A DNA stretch of 64,000 bases. It comes from Ichthyophis bannanicus. Lineage: Eukaryota; Chordata; Amphibia; Gymnophiona; Ichthyophiidae. Positions 9,272 through 20,214 of the stretch are shown one piece after another. The DNA lies in the NCBI GenBank assembly GCA_033557465.1, contig CM066032.1:58192955-58256954 (forward strand), in the 5' to 3' direction. Position 1 is the stretch's first letter, and each line of letters starts with the position of its first letter. The notes beneath the pieces are model-generated. The model saw nothing but the letters and a program-made list of their open reading frames with translations. It ran no database searches and had not been told where the DNA came from. A program made the position numbers and the translations under genes.

Positions 9272-11163
9272 TTAATTGTCTTTCTCAATTAAGCATGTAG
9301 AACAGTCAATTAACATATCCTCTTCGGAGGAAGGCAGAGAATTAGAAATAGGCATTCCTTCTTTACAGCCAGTAACTGGTTCTGAAGCACTGTAGTTAAA
9401 ACTTGCCTTATGTTCTAAAAACTCTCTGAACTCGTGGAGAAGTGATTCAGCTGGTGACTTCCCTTCACTTAGCTGGCGTTCCTTTTCTCCCGTGAGCAAT
9501 TGTTTGCTAAGCCTCTCTATCTCAGGCTGATTAGCATATTTGTTTGTGTCAGGAAAACAAACATTCAATGTGCTGCTAACGTTATCTCCCCACCTTTCTC
9601 TACACGTGGGTGCTGTGCTTGGATACTTAGAAAATTATGAAAATTACTCCAATCAAACTGACTTTAACAGAAAACCTCAGAGGGTATTATATTTTAATGA
9701 TTAACGTTGTTGCACGGATGTTGTCTCAGACTATTCGGCTGTGAATTACTGGATTAGAAGAACTCGTCATTAACACCAGCTCAGCCTTAGTACATTAATG
9801 ACCACTTCCGGCAATTATGAAAACTTTCCTTATACCCTCTCTTCTTTGTATCAAATTTCTAATTTCAACAATTGCTTGTACTTGCACTTAACTTTATGTT
9901 TCTTCTAAATATATTCCAATATGCCTTACAACTTGTGACTAGCACTTAGCTTCATGAGTCTTCAAACGAATCTGGTACAGATGAATCTTCCTTGTCTGTA
10001 CCAGATTCGTTTGAAGACTCATGAAGCTAAGTGCTAGTCACAAGTTGTAAGGCATATTGGAATATATTTAGAAGAAACATAAAGTTAAGTGCAAATACAA
10101 GCAATTGTTGAAATTAGAAATTTGATACAAGGAAGAGAGAGGGTATAAGGAAAGTTTTCATAATTGCCGGAAGTGGTCATTGATGTACTAAGGCTGAGCT
10201 GGTGTTAATGACGAGTTCTTCTAATCCAGTAATTCACAGCCGAATAGTCTGAGACAACATCCGTGCAACAACGTTAATCATTAAAATATAATACCCTCTG
10301 AGGTTTTCTGTTAAAGTCAGTTTGATTGGAGTAATTTTCATAATTTTCTCAGTAATTTATTACTCTAAAACATGACCCAAGCTGCTTGTGCTTGGATACT
10401 TAGCAGGAATGGGAGAGTCTTTAAAGAGGTATTTAAAAGCACTGACGTCAGCCCTTTCCTGGCTAGGTTCTTCAGCTAGCTTGTAAGAATATTCACTTTT
10501 ATTCAAAGCTTCTCCTTGCTGAAAACAGCTGCCACCATTTTGTCTGACTTGGCTTTTAAAACTAGGGCACACTCTCTCTGGCTTTTGAGCATAAAACTTA
10601 TCCACTACTTCTCCCCCACTGGGTACCTTGTATAGAAGTTTTCCCTTGGAGAATTCTTTGTCCTTCTGCCTTTTATTCCATAGCTCTGCCTGGTCCTGTA
10701 GCCTTGGATCTCTCAGCGTTCTGAAAGTATTCTGCCTCCAGCAGTTCCTTTCCTCCTCTGAGTCTTCCACCACGCTACCTGCTAGTTGCAGACTATTGGA
10801 GGAATCACAGCAGCAAAGATATTTCCTTCCAGACTTTCCCTCTGAAACTCTTGTTTCTCCTTCTGGAAATTCTCTCCGTCTCTGTTGCTCTCTTGGCTTC
10901 TCTCTTAGCCTCGGTTGCTCTCCTAGTTTCCTTTGCTCTCCTGCCTTTTTTTCACTTCCTGGTTTCTGACTATTTAACCAGGAGCTTCTAGCTTGCACTG
11001 CCTGCCTCCTCTTGGGGCGTGCCCAATCAAGAGCTTTACTACTCCCCTCCCCTGAGGTGAGCTGTTCTGCTTGATTAATTCTAAGTTTTTTTCTTTCTGC
11101 CGAGAAATCCCTGCTTTCTCCTGCAGTACCGGCTTCTACCACCGGATGCTTATCTGTGTCCAT
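9272..11163 (-). pseudogene. LTR accessory ORF, family B, 5' LTR copy, disrupted
   Basis: This is the same protein as at 4464-5582, nearly identical, but broken by the fold-back insertion. The N-terminal part reads 11163 to about 10404, then runs into inserted sequence and stops at 10360. The C-terminal part reads about 9613-9272 and ends in the DMLIDCS module (M to I against the 3' LTR copy). It cannot be translated as one protein from this LTR. Confidence 0.85.
9631..10386. mobile_element. Long fold-back (inverted repeat) insertion
   Basis: Two arms of about 350 bases, 9631-9980 and 9996-10347, are near-perfect reverse complements around a 15-base loop (9981-9995). An unpaired tail of about 39 bases (10348-10386) follows the right arm. 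The whole is flanked by a 17-bp direct repeat TGTGCTTGGATACTTAG (9614-9630 and 10387-10403). That sequence occurs once in the uninterrupted LTR copy near 4807-4823, so the repeat is a target duplication. No ORF is visible. A 17-bp duplication is more like LINE-style target-primed insertion than DNA-transposon excision-insertion. The identity of the arm sequence is unknown. Confidence 0.85.
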
Positions 11164-11372
11164 CGGTTCCTGGGGAGCTACTGGGTCACAAACTGCTTTA
11201 AAGATTTGTTACCCACTTGCCACGGAAGCTAATAAAATTCCTGTGTGCTTTGAAACAACCACTTGGTTCATTTATCTCTATACACAACTACAATCCTTGG
11301 TAAAGAGGAATTCAAGATGGCTTCCCGTCCCTACTAGGCGACCGCCTGGTAGGGGCGCGACCGCCACACACT

Positions 11373-12830
11373 ACAAAAAAACAACACTTCTGACCCAAAT
11401 TCTCCCACCTTATATCGACCTATATCCAGCATCCCCTTAATATCCAAGCTAATCGAGAAAACGGTACAATGCCAGCTCCAAGACCACATAGACGCTACCG
11501 CTCCACTTGACCTACAACAGCACGAGTTCTGAGAGGCCCACGAGGTTGAAACCCTACTGACATCCCACCTGAACACAGTAATCAAAGGAATCGAGGACAT
11601 CAAGAAAGGTTTTGTCCTCATTTTTATAGATATAACAGCTGCCTTTGACTCAATAATCAACTCCATACTACTTGATAGGCTAAGCGAAATAGAAGTAAGT
11701 GGTACACCTCCAGCATGGTTTCATTCCTACCTAGCAGACAGAAAATCTCAAGTCAAGATAAAATGCAATGTATCGAAACCATTCTCACTAAAACAAGGTC
11801 TCCCTCAAGGATCATCTCTCTCAGCTTTACTCTTCAACCTCTACTTACAGCCAGTATGCAAAATACTACAGGCCTACAACATACACTACCACCTATACAC
11901 AGATGACCTAATGATATACACCACCCTAGAAATAAAGAAACTGGACTACTCCACCATTTCATCCTGCATGACAGCAATAACAGAATGGTTAACATTACGC
12001 AACCTCGAGATCAGCTACAAAAAATCTGAAGCCCTTATAATTACAAATGACTCCACATTCAAACCCCTAAACAACATAACAATAGGAAGCAGATCAATCC
12101 CAGTAAAAAACGAGGTAAAATAACTAGAAATTTACCTCGACCAGAGACTCAATTTCCAGACTCACATTTGCAAGATCTCCTCCAAGGTCTATTACAAAAT
12201 GAAATTTCTGCAAAACCTCTGCCCCTTACTTGATCAGAACCACTTTCGAACCGTATGTCAGGTGCTAATCACACCGCATCTCGATTATTGCAACCTTATC
12301 ATACATGGCTTACCCAAATGTGCAACCCAGGCCTTACAACTAGCCCAGAACGCAGCAGCCCGACTAATCACAAGATCCAGCAAACATGCTCATATCACCC
12401 CCATTCTTGAATCCCTTCATTGGCTCCCCATCAATTCCTGAATAAAATACAAATCCATAATGATGGCATTCAAAATTCAACACAACCAATCTGCCGGCTG
12501 CCTAAAAAACCTAATCCGAAGAGCTCCAGACAACAGATCAAGAAGAACACAGCATCAAAACTCCCCTGCAAGCTCCACATCCTATACAGGAATCTCCCAG
12601 AATACCCTAAGCAGAGCATTTGAACTCTACATCCCATCACGTTGGAACTCTCTCCCACACCTCTTAAGAGCCACCACAGACGTCACTGACTTCAGGAAGC
12701 TCTTGAAGACCCACCTTTTTACTGAACATTTCTATATCTCACCAACCGTATAATGTACTGACTATCACTGGAAATCCCAAGGCACCCTGCAGAGCTTAAA
12801 CTCTATGTAAATTGTTAAATGTAACACTGT
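11373..12830 (+). mobile_element. L2 LINE, right part (RT domain and 3' region)
   Basis: This continues the L2 interrupted at 2838. It shows the RT blocks in order: YRPISSIPLI, a fingers/palm block FIDITAAFDS (about 11620-11655), QGSSLSALLFN (about 11810-11850), a degenerate YTDD in place of YADD (about 11895), and the C-terminal LHWLPI and RWNSLPH blocks (12415, 12640). Frames 11911-12123, 12199-12441 and 12460-12753 are separated by stops, and the palm aspartate box is altered, so the RT is dead. No hairpin tail is visible at the 3' end, where a MITE is inserted soon after. Confidence 0.8.
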
Positions 12831-12846
12831 TAGCATCTCTTGTATA

Positions 12847-13057
12847 CAGGTGGCTCAAAAAACAGTGAGAACATCTCGTAGCATATAAGTTATTAAAAAA
12901 TTCAAAAAGACAGATGTAAATGATTGACAAATTAAAAAAAAAAGATGGTGACTGGAAATTGTCGAAATAAAGATGTTATATAGTTAAAAAAGGTAAATAA
13001 GTAAACTATTTAAGCTTTTAATTTACGAGATGTTCTCACTTTTTTTGGGTCACCCTG
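12847..13057. mobile_element. Tc1/mariner-type MITE
   Basis: A 211-bp element has terminal inverted repeats of about 34 bp beginning CAGGTGGCTC on the left and CAGGGTGACCC on the right (reverse complement). Both share the inner block GTGAGAACATCTCGTA. It is flanked by TA on both sides (12845-12846, 13058-13059), the Tc1/mariner target. The interior is A/T-rich and non-coding. Confidence 0.85.
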
Positions 13058-13430
13058 TATAGTTCTGATATAGTCCACCCTGTGCCCCAGCTGCCCCACT
13101 GCATGTCCTGCCTGCAGCCCCCTGTACCCCATTTGCAGCCTCACCATAGTGCCCTTTCGTAATTGGGTGCTATGCTGTTGCTGCACATGTATCACTACTA
13201 TCACTTTTCTGGGTTTCCCTGGCTTTGCTGTACATTGCTGACTGAAATGGTTTCTCTCTCCTGCAAATGTGCCTCTAACGTGAGGTTTTCACTGGCGTTA
13301 ATTTTCAGACCCTTATTTCACAGCATTAGTGTGCCTGGAGCCTCTCCCCGCCCACTCTCTGCCCACTGACCCCTTATCTCTGCCCTCTGGGGAGCCTTAC
13401 TCCACCCTCTGTGCGCCTTAATGCCACCAG
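13058..13430. other. No recognisable feature
   Basis: This is unique-looking, C/T-rich sequence with short frames only and no domain or repeat structure that I can assign. Confidence 0.5.
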
Positions 13431-13552
13431 AGACGTTATCGCGCGATAAGTGATGTTATCGCCCGGTAATGTTACATTATCGCGCAATAACGTCACTTAT
13501 CACGCAATAACATCGCCACTGCGATGTTAGCGCTCTTTAGTAACATACCCTT
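13431..13552. repeat. Cluster of small palindromic TTATCGCGCGATAA-like motifs
   Basis: At least five copies of TTATCGCG/CGCGATAA-like palindromic words, in both orientations, fall within about 90 bases. They are followed by the end CTTTAGTAACATACCC (13537-13552). The complement of that end, GGGTATGTTACTAAAG, resembles GGGTATGTTTACTAAA at 47162. This suggests a small non-autonomous repeat family with shared termini. Confidence 0.5.
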
Positions 13553-13739
13553 AAGATCATATTCCATATACCCTGGCTTAGAAGCGAGGTTCACGATTGC
13601 CAAAGTATGCGCAAAACTAACCCATATGGAGAAACTACCCTGAGTCAAACCTGGACAAGCGTTCCATTGATTAGGCAGAAAGTGTGATTGCACAGGCATG
13701 CTTGGGACAGTAAGTAACAGAATTTTCAAATAGGAGAAT

Positions 13740-14370
13740 AAAGTCTTCAAGACTTCAGATCAGCAGACGGGGAAAAACAGGTGGCAACTGCACACATTCA
13801 GTGCAAACTATGGAGTGTTACTCCAGGAACCTTTTGCTGATCGGGAACGGACACACAAATGGTTGAGGAGAGGTGGACAGAAACGGAAGGATGACCAATT
13901 GATAGCTGCAGGCTAGGATAGCAGATTAGGGACGAGATGGTTTACAGCAAGTATTGAGAAAACTGGCAGAACAGACAGGTGCCGATTCTGTACAGCAGAG
14001 TTGGAACCAGTGACTCACCTAATAGCAGGCTGTGATGGTCTGATGGCAGACAGAGAGACACAAAGTAGGCCGCATCCACCACTACAACATTGCTGTCCCT
14101 GAAAGGCACTGGGATCATGACCCTCACAGAATAACAGAGAATGAGGAGGTTATGAACACCTGGGACATTCCCATTCCAACGGGTCTAAGATTGTATGTCT
14201 TGAAACCTGACATAGTGCTAAAGGGGATAAACATCAGAACGGAATTGATAACTTTCTGTTACAAGCCTTACCCTCGGTTACCTCAACTACAAACCTTCTA
14301 CTTAAAGCACCAACATATTTTAGCAGTACGACACTTCCCAGAAGCCAACGCGAAGAAATAGGCTGCTAAG
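13740..14370 (+). pseudogene. LINE ORF2 C-terminal domain remnant, clade unassigned
   Basis: Joined frames show THKWLRRGGQKRKDDQLIAA, then DSRLGTRWF, a zinc-knuckle-like CRFCTAELEPVTHLIAGC (about 13980-14035), ENEEVMNTWDIPIPT (about 14130-14170) and KPDIVLKG (about 14205-14230). Similar C-terminal blocks follow the RT in some endonuclease-bearing LINE ORF2 proteins, where the knuckle helps bind RNA or target DNA. No RT is adjacent and there are internal stops. The clade cannot be set from this fragment. Confidence 0.5.
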
Positions 14371-14599
14371 AGCTGATAGAAGAAGGAACCCTCAACCACC
14401 ACACCCCTCGACCACTAGAGGCAAGTGGCTTCGGGCGTTGTGCTTGTGACAATGGGTACTTTGTCAAGATGTGTTTGGAAATCTCTCTTTATCAAGCCTG
14501 TAGCTCCCAGTACAATGGCAATTAGTTCTGTATGTGTCTGCTACATTTATTGGTCTCTGACTGCATATCATGATACTTAAGGATCCTCTGCCCCTCCAT

Positions 14600-15840
14600 G
14601 TGATTCACTGTATAATCACGCAATGCTGACAGTTCTATTTATTTCCATAACACAAAACACAGCAGGTTCAAGGTATCATTTACAGGATTATAACTGTAGG
14701 ATTTGCTTAAGGTACAACAAATAATGGCAAACAAACCAAAAGAACTCAGAAATGGCTTTTTAAAGTTCTCTTACTTGCAGAAACAATTGCCTCAAAAACT
14801 AGGCTGCCACTTTCCTTTTTAGTCCTTGTTAATCAGAGAATAAAGAAAAATTCAAGCTTAATTCTTCCACAGCAGTTTGATTTCTGCCAGCCTCAAAAAC
14901 CTCTCTAGGCTGCATTTCTACGTGTAACCAAACTTAGAACAAAACAAACATTCCAAGCTGTTATCAAAACTCTTAGCAGGCTTTTCATATAGGAGAGGAG
15001 CAAGCAAAAACTCTTATAGCAGCTAACTTGGCTTTTCTTGCCGTTGCACAGTTTAAACACAGGTGACAAACAAGCATGAATCAGAGCTTCCTGATCAGGC
15101 TTATGTTGCAGTAAATTTCCCTTTTAAAACAGACAGGAATTTACCTCCACACTTCTTGTGCCATATGGTTAACTTCCAAGGAGAATTACTTCTTTCAGGG
15201 CTAGCTTTTCCTCAAGACCTCCTGTCTAGAGCTTGGTATAGAGAGCAATCCATAAAGCAATCTTCTTCCCCCAACTCTGACACTGTTTCTCCCAACTGCA
15301 TGGGTTCTGACTCACCGACCTGGTCAGACTGCTCAGCTGACAACCTCTCTGGTGGTCTGAAAGCTTCTCCACTTCCTGGTCCCCACCTCTGTGCCAACCT
15401 GTTGCAGGGAATTCAGCTCTCTCAGCTCTGGGTAGCTCAGCTCTTCTCCAAGAATCAACTCCTCCTCTCTGCTTCTGTCTCAGCTGCTCTCCCGGCTGCT
15501 CTCCTTCTCGTCTCTCTCTCTCTGCATAATCTAACCCAGGCTTATACCTCCAGGGTTCTAACCCCACCTCTTTCTTTCCCAGGTGTTGGTAATCCCCCTG
15601 CCTTCTGATATTAGAATAATCAGTGCACTTGTTAAAGTAAGGGCTTTGGTCCTCGTGCTTGCAATCCCTCTTTCTTACTTTATCAGTCATTGGCTGAAAC
15701 TTGTTCCAGCTGGGGTTTTTCTGTCTTTGAAACCTGACTGTGGCTTTCTCTCCCTGCACTCCTAGAAGGGGACCCTTAACTAGGGTGAATTTGTTATGCT
15801 TCTCACCTCCCCCACTCTCAGGATAGCTGACTTTGCCACA
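14600..15840 (-). mobile_element. Solo LTR, family D (borders approximate)
   Basis: The minus strand starts TGTGGCAAAGTC at 15840, like the TGTG starts of families A-C. CCAT follows at 15841-15844 and also lies at 14596-14599, a plausible 4-bp duplication. The segment contains the same kind of LTR ORF ending in an MDCS module. No internal region is attached. The 14600 border rests only on the CCAT match. Confidence 0.55.
15212..15759 (-). pseudogene. LTR-encoded accessory protein, family D, frameshifted
   Basis: The frame 15759-15226 encodes a basic/polar protein rich in Q, R, E and K, with DYAERERREGEQPGEQLRQ. It opens without an ATG at the position shown. A second frame, 15397-15212, supplies the end, ESEPMQLGETVSELGEED then FMDCSLYQAL. 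That C-terminal module matches the acidic-plus-MDCS end of the family A-C proteins. A shift near 15390 joins them. No known domain is visible. Confidence 0.55.
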
Positions 15841-15934
15841 CCATACATGTTAGATCTCCCAAACTCCAATAGGAGGCTCTCTTTGGCATGATGCAAGTAT
15901 TATGGCGAGCATTAGCAGCTGATTTGAGAGACAA

Positions 15935-17000
15935 AGATCATACTCCACATACCCTGGCTTAGAGGTGAGGTGCACAACTGTCATAGTATGTGCAAAAGTA
16001 ACCCATTTGGAGATACTACCCAGTCAGAGATAAGGTCCTGAGGACGTATAGATGTGGGTTGCACTTTGATATCATATCCCAAATCCCACATATGTCACAG
16101 CACACTATTGGATCCATTCTGACAACACAGAATGAATATGGCACCACTACACACCAGAGAAGAGAAGGCCACCCACCAAAACTCACAGACCAGGCAGGTA
16201 GGTCATTCAGCAGAGTTGCTACAAAGACACCAATGGTAACACTGCAGGAGCTGCTAAGATCAACAGTGGGGATGGGAGTCTCTGTCCACATGACCCCTTT
16301 AACCATACAATCCACAGAGTGGGGCTCTATGGAAGAGTGGCCATGAAAAAGTCACTGCCTACAGTGAGACATGAGAAATTTATTTTATTTATTTATCTGT
16401 ATTTATATCCCGCTTTTCACCGGGTCAAAGCGGGATATAAAGATGTTTGGTGTTCTCACAACAGCTTGTGAACCTCCCCCCAAATATATGGAGGAAGGTC
16501 CTCAGGGCAGTTGAGATGGGATTTGCACTAGTTGGGCCATCAGGGGAAACACCATGTTTTGCGCACACCCAATGCCCTCTGAATATCATTCCCACAGTGA
16601 GACATGGTGGTCACAGCAACGTGCTGTGAGATTTATTCTCATTGGGGGGTACTAGGAAACTTGTCAGGATTGCAGGATCAATGGATGGCACTATGTACAG
16701 ATAGGTTCTTGGGGAAAAACCCTGCTATAGTCTACCTGAACTTTGAGACTTGGATGACAGTTCACCTTCCAGCAAAACAGTGACCCTAACCATTCAGCTT
16801 GGGCTACACTGGGGTTGTAGAAGGGGACACATATAAATGTCTTGGAGTGGCCAAGTCACTGGCCAGACCACAATCCAATTGAGAATATGTGGCATTAGCT
16901 GAGGAATGCTATACACCACCACTGCATACCTCATACTTGGGGTGTTTGATCAGTTCAGGCTGAAGGAATGCTTGAAGGTCCCATATGCTAAATTGCTAGC
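15935..17000 (+). pseudogene. Tc1-type transposase remnant
   Basis: The frame 16059-16346 shows a paired-type helix-turn-helix region with EYGTTTHQRREGHPPKLTDQ, then VATKTPMVTLQELL, as in Tc1 transposases. Later frames give NIIPTVRHGGHS (about 16580-16625), a degraded FQQNSDPNHSA-like block (about 16765-16800) and LEWPSHWPDHNPIEN (about 16840-16885), the region around the last catalytic acid of the DD34E triad. Many stops and an inserted LINE tail at 16381-16441 make it inactive. Confidence 0.7.
16381..16441 (-). mobile_element. Short L2-like 3' tail inserted in Tc1
   Basis: A TTTATTTATTTATC repeat tail is next to a hairpin ATATCCCGCTTT...AAAGCGGGATAT. This is the tail-plus-stem signature of the local L2 copies, here about 60 bases long. 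Confidence 0.5.
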
Positions 17001-17450
17001 GACATACCCCCAAGAGACATGCAGCTGTAATGGCAGCAAAAGGTGACTCTATGGTCTCTTGACTTTGGGGGTGCATGCATATGCACACTCCAGCTTCCAT
17101 ATATATGTTTGTGTTATAATTATTGTTTGTGTCACCAAACAAGGTAGTTTGCACCTTCAGAGTGATAGGCATAGTATGCATATCACATGGTTCAGAACCC
17201 CAAAACCGGACACAACAGGACAAGGACAGTGGGGATGCATACATTAGCAATGCAATGTATTTGTGTCTAACCTGTTTCACCCTGCCAGAGGTTCACCCTC
17301 TGACCATACAATGATCCTACACATACATTGCATACCACTTCAGTGTGACATATGTAGATACCCTCTGATGGGCTTGGCCAGGCCACAACCGTACTGCACC
17401 TACTATATACCACCATAGGCTGAAAAATGCTTTACCCCTTTGACAGTTTA
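17001..17450. other. No recognisable feature
   Basis: No domain, tRNA or repeat structure is recognised. Short frames only. It may include the 3' flank of the Tc1 element. Confidence 0.4.
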
Positions 17451-17451
17451 T

Positions 17452-19050
17452 TTATTTATTTTATTTATTTGTGATTTTTCTATACCGCACTATTTATCAT
17501 CAGCGCGGTTTACAAGTAACCATAATTGTACAATGTATAACAGTATAACATTGACATTTACAAAGAACAGGAAAATTAACATGGTGAACAAGTGAACTAT
17601 ATACACTAGGTACAAATTAGTATAATGGTAGACATGTTTGTCTAGTTACTATATACAGTATGTACAAATTAGCATAATGGTCGACATTTTTGTCTTGCTA
17701 GGGACAAGTTGACGTGGGGGATAGTTTAAATGCACTGATTATAGTATAGGATACGTAGCATTAGATCAGGATAAGGACTAGCATTAGATCAGGATAAGGA
17801 AAGTTAGGTGATGTTGTCAGTAATGGAGAAGTGTTGTATGAAGAGATAATGTTTGATTGCCTTCCTAAACTGGGGAATGTTGGTTATGGCAAGGACATCT
17901 GCAGGGATGGAGTTCCAGCAAGAGGGTGCATAAAGAGCAAAAGCACGATTTCTCATTGTCTTTGAGCATTTGGTGATGGCTTTTGGTAGGAGTAAGGTGT
18001 TGCAGGCTATTGATCTTCTCGCTCTGTTGGGGGGGGGGGGGTGTACCAGGTCTGAGAGGGAGGTGAATGTGCATCTGTTAATTGCTTTGAATGTCATTGT
18101 CAATACCTTGAAGGCGATCCTGCAGTGGACAGGGAACCAGTGCAGATCTTTTAAGATGGGGGTGATATGTTCTCCTCTGGACACCCCATAGAGGGTTCTA
18201 GCTGCGGTATTCATCGCGAGTTGCAGGGGTTTGAGTGAGCTCTTTGGGAGGCCAAACAAAATGGAGTTGGTGTAATCGAAATGAGGCAGTATTAGGGCTT
18301 GAAAGACAGTTCTGAAGTCCTTTGGTTCTAGAATCCGTTTCATCTGTCGTAGGATCCGAACTTTGTGATAGATTGCCTTGACGGTATTGCTTATCTGGGC
18401 ATGCATGTCAAGGCGCTGGTCAAGTATTACACCCAGGTAACGAATTGTTGTCTTGGAAACGAGTTTGGCATTGCGTACCTTGAGTGCTGCGGGTGGGGAG
18501 AATGTCTGGTTTCTGCTGATAAAGAGAACCTCCGTCTTCTTGAAGTTTATTTTGAGTTCTTGAGTTTGTAGCCAGTCTGTGACAGCATCGAAGCATGTTG
18601 AAAGCTGGGAGAGGTCAGGTTGATCTGTGGATATTGGGGTGAACATTAGGACATCATCAGCATATACTAGGCAGTTAATGTTGAATGACCAGATGAGGTT
18701 GCATATGGGTTGCATATAGATATTAAACAATAAGGCTGAGAGAGGCGAGCCTTGCGGAACCCCCTTCTCTTGTGGGAAAGGAGCGGATATGGAAGGACCA
18801 GAGCGTACATGTTGCCATCTGTCATTGAGATATGAGGCGCACCAGGCGAGTGCATTTCCGTGGACACCCTTATCGGCAAGGCGGGATAAGAGTAGCTTGT
18901 GGCTGACCGAGTCAAAAGCAGCTGCTATGTCGAGAAAGATGAGTGGAAAGCCTTGTTTGATGTTGTCAAGCCCAATGGTTAGGGTGTTAAATAAGGTTGT
19001 TAGCAATGTCTCCACTCCATGTGACTCTCTGAATCCATGCTGGCAAGGAT
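17452..19050 (-). mobile_element. L2 LINE with open RT frame
   Basis: The minus frame 19015-17804 (403 aa) is uninterrupted and covers the RT palm to the C-terminus: FLDIAAAFDS (about 25), QGSPLSALLFNIYMQP (about 90), the catalytic YADD (about 120), then LHWFPV (about 265) and CWNSIP near the end. The 3' end has a hairpin (CGCGCTGATGATAAATAGTGCGG, about 17484-17507) and a TTTATT repeat tail. It is 5' truncated here only because another L2 is inserted at 19051. The element continues at 19916-19985. The RT copies its own RNA at the nicked target. Confidence 0.85.
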
Positions 19051-19915
19051 CCAGGGGAGCGTTTGTCTCAACGCTTGGATATGAAGGTGCACATAGGAAA
19101 CATGGTAAGGGCGGTTTACCATAAGATCCGATCCCTCAGACACCTACGATCCCTGCTGGAGTCAGACGATTTCAGGACAATCTATCAGGCACTGGTCATA
19201 CCACACTTCGATTATGCAAACTCAGTCTTGCATGGTCTCCCTCAGTCCACCTTGCATCCACTGCAACTGGCAATGAACGCCGCAGCAAGAGTACTACATG
19301 GAGTGTCCAGGAGAGACCATGTCTCACCCACCCTAAAACACCTCCACTGGCTCCCGATACAAGGTAGAATCACATACAAAATCTTACTGCTGACCTTCAA
19401 GGCTATCAACGGACTCTCATCCTCATCACTAACAGAGTTCATCCAGACTACACCCTCCAACAGAGCCAGACGGTCTGTAGCACTCAATACCCTGGTAGTT
19501 CCAAGATCAATTACACAATGCACCCAGTCAACAGCGGGCAGAGCTTTCAAATTCTGTGCGCCTAGATGCTGGAATAGCCTCCCTCACGACATCCGAACAA
19601 TACCAGACCTACTCCAGTTTAGAAAAGCCTTGAAACACCACCTCTTCCTCCAGTATTACCCTGTAAACAACGCAGCTATGACACCAACCTCACAAACCAC
19701 GCAAAACACCCATGACTAAGCCCAAGGAAGTGAATCCTAACATGTTGTAAATGTAAATAGTTAACCCAGTTATCCAAGTTTTTAACACCTGTTCACTGTA
19801 AACACAAAGTACCCCGGGAAATGTGTAATCTTTGTTCATTGTAAACCGCGCTGATGCTGAATAGCGCGGTATAGAAGAGACTGTAAATAAATAAATAAAA
19901 TAAATAAAATGTGAT
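19051..19915 (+). mobile_element. L2 3' fragment inserted into the opposite-strand L2
   Basis: The frame 19063-19719 (218 aa) carries only the C-terminal part of an L2 RT: RLDMKVHIGNMVRAVYHK, then HFDYANSVLHGLPQ, LHWLPI and CWNSLPHDI. The 3' UTR ends in TAAACCGCGCTGATGCTGAA, the arm AGCGCGGT and a long (AAATA)n tail at 19888-19910. It is a 5'-truncated insertion. The host L2 resumes on the minus strand at 19916. Confidence 0.85.
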
Positions 19916-19985
19916 GAGACAATTGCTGTTGGACTATTTTTCCATGATTTTGGCAAGGAGAGGGATGCTCGATATTGTGTGACGA
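19916..19985 (-). mobile_element. L2 LINE continuation
   Basis: Minus strand encodes SIPLLAKIMEK and QQQLSHH, the RT segment upstream of the palm in the L2 at 17452-19050. Confidence 0.65.
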
Positions 19986-20214
19986 AGACCAAAGGGCCTG
20001 TAAAAGCATGCTGTTATGTGAAGGGACAGAGTCTCTGCCTGTCCTGGAGGGCATGCATAAATCAGGTCAGAATGTGCAATATATTATGGGGGATAGTGGG
20101 AAGACCTAATGGCATAACACAGAGCGGCACCAAAGACAGAGTTGAAAGAACAGACCATTGGGGTATATGCCCAAAAACACCCTGCATTGAACACCAATGT
20201 GTTTGTTAAGGCAC

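Larger units (their letters stand above)
4033..11190 (-). mobile_element. Family B Gmr1-like LTR element, Gag-PR-IN class
   Basis: This is a complete element on the minus strand. Its 5' LTR is 8841-11190 (1577 bp after removing a 773-bp insertion plus duplication), its internal region is 5610-8840, and its 3' LTR is 4033-5609 (1577 bp). It is flanked by 4-bp AACT duplications (4029-4032, 11191-11194). It has a PBS at 8818-8836 and a polypurine tract at 5610-5623. The two LTRs have the same length and differ at about a dozen sites by eye, so insertion is recent. The single pol frame carries protease and integrase but no RT or RNase H, so the element must have been copied by an RT made elsewhere. 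Boundaries rest on termini, duplication and equal LTR length. Confidence 0.9.
8841..11190 (-). repeat. 5' LTR of family B, interrupted by fold-back
   Basis: It starts TGTGACCC at 11190 (minus strand) and is collinear with the 3' LTR except for the insertion at 9631-10403. After removing that, its length equals that of the 3' LTR (1577 bp). The LTR ORF is therefore split into 10360-11163 and 9272-9613. The last bases before the PBS differ from the 3' LTR by a TG/CA change. Confidence 0.9.
2839..11368 (+). mobile_element. Solo LTR, family C, split by family B element
   Basis: This LTR begins TGTGGTAAGG (2839), ends CCGCCACA (11368) and is flanked by CACT. It is itself interrupted by the 7.2-kb family B element, with AACT duplicated at 4029-4032 and 11191-11194. 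Without that insertion it is about 1.37 kb. It carries a polyadenylation signal AATAAA at 11231-11236, about 130 bases before its end, and a long ORF in its U3 part. No gag or pol lies beside it, so it is a solo LTR left by LTR-LTR recombination. Its start resembles the family A LTR start (TGTGATAAGG). Confidence 0.8.
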
